Assembly: GCA_020053355.1 (NCBI GenBank)
Contig: JAGVNI010000006.1
Coordinates: 34,451-98,450 of the forward strand
Source: an archaeon
GTDB lineage: Archaea; Micrarchaeota; Micrarchaeia; Anstonellales; Bilamarchaeaceae
Length of the DNA: 64,000 nucleotides
Direction: 5' to 3'
In this document: one piece after another, positions 56,872-64,000 of the stretch
How the letters are laid out: each line of letters begins with the position of its first letter
How positions within the stretch are numbered: the stretch's first letter is position 1
Program-made: the position numbers and the translations under genes
The notes under the pieces: model-generated
Seen by the model: the letters and a program-made list of their open reading frames with translations, nothing else
What the model was told of the DNA's origin: nothing
The model's database searches: none

Positions 56872-56893
56872 ATTGGATGCACCAATCACAACA

Positions 56894-57703
56894 ATGCGTG
56901 GTATAATGGATCTCCAACCGACTGCCCGGGAAATCCGCAAGAAGATAGTGCGGATGGCGACATCCGGCAAATCATCCCATATCGGCACCGCTTTATCTAC
57001 GGTAGAAATCCTGGCATCGCTATACTTCAAGACGATGAGAATCAACCCGTTAGAGCCGCAAGACCCTTCCAGGGACCGCTTCATCATGAGCAAGGGGCAC
57101 GGGTGCCTGGCACTCTATGCGGCATTGGCCGAGCGGGGGTTTTTCCCGGCCGATAAGCTGTCAGCATTTTACCTTGACGGGGGCATCCCTGGCCATGCCA
57201 CCAGGGATTGCCTGCCTGGCGTCGAGGCGTCCACCGGCTCCCTCGGGCACGGGCTTCCCATCGGGGTGGGGATGGCCCTTGCTGCAAAAATGGACAGCCG
57301 GCATTACCGCACCTTCGTCCTTTTGGGTGACGGGGAATGCGACGAGGGGAGCGTTTGGGAAGCCGCCATGCTGGCAGGCCATAAGAAACTGGACAACCTG
57401 ATCGCGATTATCGATTACAACAAGCTGCAGAGTTTCGGCTATACGAAAGAGGTCATGGACCTGGAGCCGCTGTCGGCGAAATGGGAATCCTTCGGGTGGG
57501 CCGCAAGTGAGGTCGACGGCCACGACCTTGAGGCATTGGACGGGCTATTTGGCAAATTGCCTTTTTCACCGGGAAAGCCAAGCGTAGTCATCGCCCATAC
57601 CGTCAAAGGGAAAGGAGTATCCTTCATGGAAAACCGCATCGAATGGCATTACAAAAGCCCCAATGCGGAGCAGGAAAAAATGGCGCTGGAGGAGTTGAAA
57701 TGA
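56894..57703 (+). CDS. Transketolase, N-terminal subunit
   Basis: GTALSTVEILASLYFKTMR; MSKGHGCLALYAALAERGFF; TGSLGHGLPIGVGMALAAKM; LLGDGECDEGSVWEAAMLAGHKKLDNLIAIIDYNKLQ. Confidence 0.93.
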   Translation: MRGIMDLQPTAREIRKKIVRMATSGKSSHIGTALSTVEILASLYFKTMRINPLEPQDPSRDRFIMSKGHGCLALYAALAERGFFPADKLSAFYLDGGIPGHATRDCLPGVEASTGSLGHGLPIGVGMALAAKMDSRHYRTFVLLGDGECDEGSVWEAAMLAGHKKLDNLIAIIDYNKLQSFGYTKEVMDLEPLSAKWESFGWAASEVDGHDLEALDGLFGKLPFSPGKPSVVIAHTVKGKGVSFMENRIEWHYKSPNAEQEKMALEELK

Positions 57704-58623
57704 GGTCCTCGTTCATCCGTTCCCTTACCGAAATAGCGAGAAAAGATGCGCGCGTCATAGTCGTGACTCCGGACATGGGATTCTCGGTCCTTGAGAAATT
57801 CCGGGATGAATTCCCGGGCCGCCTTATCAATGCTGGGATTGCCGAGCAAAACTCCGTGGGCTTAGCTGCCGGGCTGGCATTATGCGGAAAAATCGTCTAC
57901 GTCTATTCGATTGTGCCGTTTGTGACGATGAGGCCTTTCGAGCAGGTGCGGGTCGACGTGTGCTATCAGAACCTTCCTGTCAAGCTGGTTGGTTCTGGGG
58001 GCGGGCTCACCTACGGTTCGCTCGGGCCAACGCACCATTCCATCGAAGACATCGGTCTGATGAGGGGGCTCCCGAATATGACCGTTTATTGCCCGGGAGA
58101 CCCGATTGAAGCCGAACTCTGCACCCAGTCCTCGCACGCGATTCCCGGGCCGGCCTATATCCGCCTGGCAAAAGGAAGCGGGGACCCGATAGTCCACAAG
58201 TCCAAACCCGATTTCAGATTGGGCAAGGCGATACAACTCAGAAGCGGCCCGGACGGCGCCATCCTGGTCACCGGGAACCTTCTCGGCAACGCGGTTGCCG
58301 CTACGGAGGAGCTGTCGAAGGAAGGCGTTTCCTGCTCGGTCTTCAGCCTCCCCTCGGTCAAGCCCATCGATTCCGAACTGGTCCTGAAACTGGCGCAGAT
58401 GGGGATGCCTTTCGTCACGCTCGAGGAGCACAGCGTTATCGGTGGCATAGGAAGCGCCGCGTCCGAAATCCTCGCGGAATCCGGGTTCAAGACAAAATTC
58501 CGGAGAATCGGGCTGCCGGACCGGTTCGCCAAGGAGGCCGGCTCGCAGGACTATCTGAGAAAAAAGTTCGGGCTGGATGCGTCATCACTGGCAAAAACGC
58601 TGCAGTCTCATTTCAAGAAATAG
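57700..58623 (+). CDS. Transketolase, C-terminal subunit
   Basis: RLINAGIAEQNSVGLAAGLALCGKIVYVYSIVPFVTMRPFEQVRVD; ATGA overlap with the N-terminal subunit. Confidence 0.93.
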   Translation: MRSSFIRSLTEIARKDARVIVVTPDMGFSVLEKFRDEFPGRLINAGIAEQNSVGLAAGLALCGKIVYVYSIVPFVTMRPFEQVRVDVCYQNLPVKLVGSGGGLTYGSLGPTHHSIEDIGLMRGLPNMTVYCPGDPIEAELCTQSSHAIPGPAYIRLAKGSGDPIVHKSKPDFRLGKAIQLRSGPDGAILVTGNLLGNAVAATEELSKEGVSCSVFSLPSVKPIDSELVLKLAQMGMPFVTLEEHSVIGGIGSAASEILAESGFKTKFRRIGLPDRFAKEAGSQDYLRKKFGLDASSLAKTLQSHFKK

Positions 58624-59569
58624 CCGGTGCGCTTGCGCCTATTTTGCGGAAATAATCCGCAGTCTTCTTCAATCCGTCTTCGAGGCCAATCTTCGCGACC
58701 CAGCCCAGCTCCTTCTTCGCAAGGGAGCAGTCCGGCTTCCTCTGCTTCGGGTCGTCCTCCAGGGCAAGGGCGAAGTTGCGCTCAACCTTCTTCCCAAGGG
58801 CCGATTCAAGCGTGCCAAGAAGCTCAAGCAACGCGCATTCGTTATCGTTCCCGAGGTTCACCGGCCCGGTGAAATCCGCCCGGCTTCTTTCCAGCCGGAC
58901 GAAACCCTCTATCATGTCGTCCACATAGCAGAATGAGCGCGTCTGCAAGCCGTTCCCATAGATGGTCACAGGCTCATCGCGCAGCGCTTTCAGGACGAAC
59001 TCGCTCACCACCCGCCCGTCCCCGGGGTCCATGTGCGGGCCGTACGTATTGAATATGCGGGCAATCTTTACCGGATGCCCGGTTTTCCGATGAAAATCCA
59101 TGAGGAGGGTCTCGGCCGCACGTTTTCCCTCGTCATAACAAGAGCGCGGGCCAATCGGGTTCACGTTCCCAAGGTAGCCCTCAGACTGCGGGTGGACGAG
59201 CGGGTCGCCATAGACTTCGGAGGTCGATGCCTGGAATACCGGTGTTTTCGAAACGGAAGCGAACTGCAGCACATTCCACACGCCCCATGCCGATGTCCGG
59301 AACGTCTGCATGGGATTCTTCTGGTATTTCGAAGGGCTGGCAGGGCAGGCAAGGTTGTAGATGAAATCGAACCGCCCGAGTTCAGGCAAAGGCGAAACTA
59401 TATCGTGCTGTACCAGCTTGAAGCCCGGCTTGCCTGAGAGGGCTGACACATTTCCTGAATAAGATGTAGAAAGGTCATCGACCGCCACGACCTCATGCCC
59501 ATCATCAAGCAGCCTGAGGCAGAGGTTCGTTCCAAGAAACCCCGCGCCCCCTGTGACAAGGTATCTCAT
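58613..59569 (-). CDS. UDP-glucuronate decarboxylase (UXS)-like SDR
   Basis: MRYLVTGGAGFLGTNLCLRLLDDGHEVVAVDDLSTS; LACPASPSKYQKNPMQTFRTSAWG; STSEVYGDPLVHPQ..YDEGKRAAETL. Confidence 0.85.
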   Translation of the reverse strand: MRYLVTGGAGFLGTNLCLRLLDDGHEVVAVDDLSTSYSGNVSALSGKPGFKLVQHDIVSPLPELGRFDFIYNLACPASPSKYQKNPMQTFRTSAWGVWNVLQFASVSKTPVFQASTSEVYGDPLVHPQSEGYLGNVNPIGPRSCYDEGKRAAETLLMDFHRKTGHPVKIARIFNTYGPHMDPGDGRVVSEFVLKALRDEPVTIYGNGLQTRSFCYVDDMIEGFVRLERSRADFTGPVNLGNDNECALLELLGTLESALGKKVERNFALALEDDPKQRKPDCSLAKKELGWVAKIGLEDGLKKTADYFRKIGASAPAIS

Positions 59570-60867
59570 GGCGCTCCCCGCCCTATCGCATGGTATGCGA
59601 GATTGGCTTCGGCGGCCGCATTCGGGGGAAGAATCCTCCTCGAATCAAGGAGCGGCGCAGCACCCAGCGCTTCCTTGTATTCGGCCGCGCTTTTTTGGAA
59701 TTCCGGCCAGGCCGTTACGAGCAATGCCGCGTCGCATCCGGAAAGGCATTCCTCCCAATCGTTCGCATATTCCACGTTCGGAAATACGTCGCGCATGCTG
59801 CCCATCGCCTCGGGGTCAAAGGCCCGGACATGGGCCCCCTCCTCAAGCAGCTTGGGTATCAGCGAAAGCGCCGGGCTTTCCCGGATGTCATCAGTCCCTG
59901 CCTTGAACGAAAGGCCGAGTATTGCGATTTTTTTCCCCTTCAGGTGCATCATCCTGCCGAGCATGTGGAAAAGCCTGAGCTTCTGTTTCTGGTTGGATTC
60001 GTGGATTGCGTGCAGCAAAGGCGCATCCTCGCCCACCTCCTGCGCATGCCGGGCAAGCGCGGAGACATCCTTGGGCAGGCAGCTCCCGCCGAACCCGGAA
60101 CCCGGAACCAGGAAATGCGGCCCGAGGCGCGCATCCATCCCGACGGCTTTCAGCACCTCGTCCGCGTCCACTCCGGCCTTCTGGCAGATGTTCGCGGTCT
60201 CATTTGTCAGGGCGATGCGGGAAGCTAGGAACGCGTTCGACGCGTACTTAATCATCTCCGCGGTCCGGATATCTACAAACAGCTTCGGGCAATCGAACGA
60301 GCCATAAAGCCCTTCCATCACCGTTTTCGTCTTATCGTCGGAGCACCCGACGACAATCCTGTCCGGTTTGTCGAAATCGGACAATGCGCTCCCCTCTCGC
60401 AGGAATTCCGGGACCATCGCAAGGCCGAAGCGCACCCCTGATTTCTCAATCGCCGGCCCGACCACCTTCTCGGTCGTCCCTGGCAGCACGGTCGAGCGGA
60501 CAGCAACCACCGCGAACTTATCGCTCCTTTTAAGTTCATCCGCAACCGCTGCGCATGCCGCGCGCACATGGGACAGGTCGGCCGAGCCATCCGGCAAAGA
60601 CGGCGTCCCGACCGCCAGAATCACGATATCCGCGCCCTGGATGGCGGAATAATCCGTTCCCGCTTCCAGCCGCCCGGCATTTTGCACCCCGCGGAGCCTT
60701 TCCCCCAGCCCTGCCTCGAAAAAGGGGGGGAGGCCCTTCGTTATCTTGGAAATCTTTCCTGCATCCTTATCGATGCATGCGACATCATGGCCGCGCCCTG
60801 CGAAGCCGACGGCAGATACAAGCCCGGCATATCCGGCGCCAATAACGCAAATCTTCATCAATCCCAT
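59566..60867 (-). CDS. ugd: UDP-glucose 6-dehydrogenase
   Basis: MKICVIGAGYAGLVSAVGFAGRGHDVACID; GSGFGGSCLPKDVSAL; LGLSFKAGTDDIRESPAL. Confidence 0.95.
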   Translation of the reverse strand: MGLMKICVIGAGYAGLVSAVGFAGRGHDVACIDKDAGKISKITKGLPPFFEAGLGERLRGVQNAGRLEAGTDYSAIQGADIVILAVGTPSLPDGSADLSHVRAACAAVADELKRSDKFAVVAVRSTVLPGTTEKVVGPAIEKSGVRFGLAMVPEFLREGSALSDFDKPDRIVVGCSDDKTKTVMEGLYGSFDCPKLFVDIRTAEMIKYASNAFLASRIALTNETANICQKAGVDADEVLKAVGMDARLGPHFLVPGSGFGGSCLPKDVSALARHAQEVGEDAPLLHAIHESNQKQKLRLFHMLGRMMHLKGKKIAILGLSFKAGTDDIRESPALSLIPKLLEEGAHVRAFDPEAMGSMRDVFPNVEYANDWEECLSGCDAALLVTAWPEFQKSAAEYKEALGAAPLLDSRRILPPNAAAEANLAYHAIGRGAP

Positions 60868-61036
60868 CGTTGGCGCGTTGTTGTTAAATTACTAACTGGG
60901 CTGGCGCGCATCCTGCGGCCGATTCGCATGGGCAAGGAAGCGAGCGAGGCCCGGGCGGAACCCTGACGGAATCCAGGCGCCATGGCACGCCCACGGCTCA
61001 AATACAATTAAATTCTGTTCGCAATCTTAAGAAATC

Positions 61037-62206
61037 ATGGAACTTATTCTCATAGATGACCTATTCAACAAGGAGAAATTCCAGGGCCTGAAAGCATCCG
61101 GCCACCTGATAGACATTGACAAAAACGATGATTTGGGGCAATCCGGCAAGCCCGCAGGGGCGCTGCCATCAGCCTCGTTCTGGAAGGAGAGGCGCGTGCT
61201 TGTGACCGGCTCTGCCGGCATGGTCGGCAGCACCATCATCGACCTGATGATAGGCATGGGCGCGGAAGTGGCAGGCACCGTGAAGCGCCACGCACTGCCT
61301 GATTACCCGAATGTCCAGCACAACGTGGACTCCGGAAAGCTAAGGCTTTACGAAGTGGACATGACCGATTACAACCGGGTCGCGTCGCTCATCAAGGAAT
61401 TCGAGCCGGAATATATATTCCACCAGGCCGCGGAATCCTTCGTCCCGACCAGCCTGCAGCAGCCGAGCCATGTCGTCCTGAACAACTGCGTGAGCACGAC
61501 CAACCTTCTCGAAGCGGCGACCAAGGAGGACAAGAGCATCAAGGGGATACAGCTTGCCTGCTCATCCGAGCAGTACGGCTTCGTCAAAGACATGAACGAG
61601 CTACCGGTCAAGGAGACGAACGAATTGCGGCCGACATCCACGTACGCATCCACCAAGGTTTTCACGGAATTCATCGGGAAGTCGTTTTTCTACACGTACG
61701 GCACGCCTTCGGTCATAACAAGGACGTTCAACCAGGAAGGCCCCCGCCGCGGCCCCCAGTTCTTCACGGCGAGGATTGGCCACCAGATAAAGGACATCCT
61801 ATCAGGCAAGTCGGACAAAATCGTGATGGGCAACCCCAATTCCGTCCGCGATTTCACGCACATATACGATTCGGTCTGCGCCCAAATCATGGCGCAGGAG
61901 AAGTGCGACCGCGGCGTCGCATACAACATCTGCTCCGGAAAGGGCATAACGACAGGCGATTACGCCAGGCTTGCGGCAAGGACCTGGGGCGTGAAGGCGG
62001 ACATTTACATCGACAAGAAGCTCCTGCGGCCCTATGAGCGGGGCGAAGCCCTTTTCGACGGCTTCATCGGCGACAACCGCAAGTTCGTGGAGAAGACAGG
62101 ATGGACGCCGAACCGGACCGTGGTTGACATAATACGGGACGGGGTGAAATTCTACCAGGACCCCCGCGGATTCCCTGTTTTTGGGGGGCTGAATATCAGG
62201 GGCTAA
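61037..62206 (+). CDS. GDP-mannose 4,6-dehydratase/RMD-like SDR with ~50-aa N-terminal extension
   Basis: RRVLVTGSAGMVGSTIIDLMIGMG; HQAAESFVPTSLQQP; SSEQYGFVKDMNELPVKE; RTFNQEGPRRGPQFFTARIGHQI. Confidence 0.85.
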   Translation: MELILIDDLFNKEKFQGLKASGHLIDIDKNDDLGQSGKPAGALPSASFWKERRVLVTGSAGMVGSTIIDLMIGMGAEVAGTVKRHALPDYPNVQHNVDSGKLRLYEVDMTDYNRVASLIKEFEPEYIFHQAAESFVPTSLQQPSHVVLNNCVSTTNLLEAATKEDKSIKGIQLACSSEQYGFVKDMNELPVKETNELRPTSTYASTKVFTEFIGKSFFYTYGTPSVITRTFNQEGPRRGPQFFTARIGHQIKDILSGKSDKIVMGNPNSVRDFTHIYDSVCAQIMAQEKCDRGVAYNICSGKGITTGDYARLAARTWGVKADIYIDKKLLRPYERGEALFDGFIGDNRKFVEKTGWTPNRTVVDIIRDGVKFYQDPRGFPVFGGLNIRG

Positions 62207-62224
62207 TATAAATCTCCTGCGGAT

Positions 62225-63418
62225 ATGACCCTTATGCGCCTCATCGTCACAACTCCATTTTTGGAGACGCGCGGGGGCATGGAACGCGTCGTCCTCAAGA
62301 TTGCCCAGCACTTCAAGGCGAAAATCCACTGCATCAATTACGATGCCGAGAACTCGTTCCAGGATTTCATCAACATGGACATCGAGACCGTGAAGCCGGG
62401 CTGGCTGCGGAGCATGCCGGTTGGCAGGCGCGTCTCCACGGCAATCGAGGCCGGTTGGCACTTCTACAACGCGAAGCTGGACGACTACGATGTCATCAAC
62501 GCGCACCAGACCCCATCTGAATGGATAAGGCACAGGAACTCTCCCGTTATCTGGTTCTGCTACAGCCCGAACCGCGAGGCGTTCGACCTCTACGAATGGA
62601 GGATGAAGCGGAGGAACCCGATTTCAAAAGCGATGTACTGGTCGTCCATCGAGGCCTTCAAGTTCTTCGAATACCGCACAGTCCCCAAAGTCGAGCACAT
62701 ATTCACAAGCTGCAAGAACACCCAGGCACGGATTACGAAATACCTCAGGCGCAGTTCGGAGGTCCTTTACCCGGCGGTGGAGGTGGAAAAATTCACCTCG
62801 AAACCGTCCGAGCGGTATTTCCTCTACCCTTCAAGAATCGCTCCTGAAAAGGAGCTTGAATACGCCATCGAGGCATTCAAGCTTTTTGCCAACCGGAAGA
62901 ACCCGAAACCCGGCGCCGCAAAAACGGACGGGCAGAACTGGAAACTGGTTATAGCAGGGGCGCTTTCCAAGCGCCCGGAGCACCATGCGTACCTGAAGAA
63001 GATGCGCTCAATCTGCACGCCTGATGTTGAAATCAAGACGAATGTCGGCGACTGGGAGCTGCGCGATTTGTATTCCAGGTGCACGGCGGTGCTCTATACG
63101 CCCGTAAACGAGGATTACGGCCTCGTCCCGCTTGAAGCTATGGCATCCGGGAAACCGTGCATCGCACGGAACGAAGGCGGCCCGAAAGAGACAATACACG
63201 AAGGCAGGGACGGATACCTGGTGAACAGCATCTGGGAAATGGCCGGGAAGATGGAATTGCTCGCAAACGACCCCCAGCACTGCGTGGAAATGGGCAAGGA
63301 AGGCCGGGCGAAAGTGGAGCGGGATTTCACGTGGGAAAAGTTCCTTAAACGGTTCGGCGAGAAGGCCGAGGAGCTCGTCCGGGCAAAGGCCGAAGGCCGC
63401 CAGTCCCATTCCTCTTAA
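62225..63418 (+). CDS. Family 4 (GT-B) glycosyltransferase
   Basis: TTPFLETRGGMERVVLKIAQHF; SCTAVLYTPVNEDYGLVPLEAMASGKPCIARNEGGPKET-type E-x7-E region. Confidence 0.92.
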   Translation: MTLMRLIVTTPFLETRGGMERVVLKIAQHFKAKIHCINYDAENSFQDFINMDIETVKPGWLRSMPVGRRVSTAIEAGWHFYNAKLDDYDVINAHQTPSEWIRHRNSPVIWFCYSPNREAFDLYEWRMKRRNPISKAMYWSSIEAFKFFEYRTVPKVEHIFTSCKNTQARITKYLRRSSEVLYPAVEVEKFTSKPSERYFLYPSRIAPEKELEYAIEAFKLFANRKNPKPGAAKTDGQNWKLVIAGALSKRPEHHAYLKKMRSICTPDVEIKTNVGDWELRDLYSRCTAVLYTPVNEDYGLVPLEAMASGKPCIARNEGGPKETIHEGRDGYLVNSIWEMAGKMELLANDPQHCVEMGKEGRAKVERDFTWEKFLKRFGEKAEELVRAKAEGRQSHSS

Positions 63419-64000
63419 TCTCTTCCTCCACCATTTTCGCAAGCTTTTCCACACCCGAATCATCAGCCCGCTCATCCTTACCCTTATCATCGAGGCCGAT
63501 AAGCCGGATTAGAAGCTGGATGATTTTTGTCAGCAGGATTATCGCGATAAGAAGCAGGATGCCTGCCACAACCGTCGCAAAGTCGGGCGGGACGTTGGCA
63601 TACACTATCGTCATAACCACATAGACCGTGACGTTTATCGGCGGGGCGGAGAAGAGGAAAAACGCGGCGCGCTTGGGCATCAGGTGGAAATAGGTGATGA
63701 ACATCAGCATGAGGCTGGCCGATGCCAGTGCTATCGATAGCGTCAGGTATAATTCGTTAGAAAAAATGCCGCCCCAGGAGCCGCCCTGCCCGTACATCTC
63801 CTTGATGAGGCTGATTGCCACGAAAAGGAAAACCATCGTGTTGCCGAATGCCGTGTTCCACCCCAGTTCCTCCCTCCTGTTTCGCCCGAAATAAAGCGTG
63901 ATGAAAAGCGTTGCTATGGCGAGCGGCACTGCCGCCCAGAGCATGTTCTGGTTCTGCAGGGGGGCGAGGGCGAGGTCGAGGAACCGGGAATATAGGACCT
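63345..64000 (-). CDS. Polytopic membrane protein, hypothetical (runs off the window end)
   Basis: ORF 63345-63944; the same frame stays open to 64000 (..VLYSRFLDLALAPLQNQNM), so the true start is probably outside the window. Confidence 0.6.
   Translation of the reverse strand, partial: VLYSRFLDLALAPLQNQNMLWAAVPLAIATLFITLYFGRNRREELGWNTAFGNTMVFLFVAISLIKEMYGQGGSWGGIFSNELYLTLSIALASASLMLMFITYFHLMPKRAAFFLFSAPPINVTVYVVMTIVYANVPPDFATVVAGILLLIAIILLTKIIQLLIRLIGLDDKGKDERADDSGVEKLAKMVEEEIKRNGTGGLRPLPGRAPRPSRRTV

Noticed and set aside
60080-60120. GAACCCGGAACCCGG in ugd as a disruptive insertion
   Set aside because: It encodes the conserved Gly-rich GFGGSCLPKD region in frame, so at least partly reflects normal coding sequence; kept only as supporting similarity.
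1-64000. CRISPR array, rRNA operon, transposase/integrase or prophage
   Set aside because: No regularly spaced repeats, rRNA-like sequence, or transposase/integrase/phage structural motifs were seen in the ORFs.

Overview
This 64 kb window is archaeal. It carries PCNA, aIF5B, PurP, an archaeal D-aminoacyl-tRNA deacylase (DTD2/GEK1 type), PheS, FtsZ, TRAM-domain and XRE/COG1709-like proteins, and TATA-box promoters with short or absent leaders. The compact gene packing and many orphan small membrane proteins suggest a DPANN-type lineage; that placement is inference only. From about 1 to 43 kb it is mostly housekeeping: PCNA, P-loop kinase/dCMP deaminase fusion, aIF5B, a bacterial-type MetK, tRNA-Val(GAC), PyrG, PurQ, VapBC, FtsZ, NAD kinase, ZIP transporter, SerA, PurP, PheS, DTD2, polyprenol-phosphate enzymes and a TadA/TadC-like pair. 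Orphan genes are interspersed. From about 44.5 to 63.4 kb lies a cell-surface glycan locus: five glycosyltransferases, RfbF/RfbG/RfbH for CDP-3,6-dideoxyhexose synthesis, several SDR epimerases, a split transketolase, Ugd, UXS-like and GMD-like enzymes. The most striking undescribed feature is a six-gene, translationally coupled operon at 24097-26412 (minus strand). All six proteins share a ~30-aa basic N-terminal module (consensus LFD[E/K]xRRx[D/E][I/L/V]RxA[L/I]xxGxPxxFRR) fused to different C-terminal parts; the middle three share a beta-rich domain ending in (E/G)SD or SRD. Other notable items are a candidate C/D-box sRNA upstream of PCNA, a duplicated 5' end and nested palindrome at the XRE regulator, nested hairpins after tRNA-Val, a 934-aa protein with a duplicated transglutaminase-like domain (one copy lacking the Cys), and GAACCCGAAACCCGG-type microrepeats inside glycan genes. 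All calls were made by eye from sequence; no database search was run.
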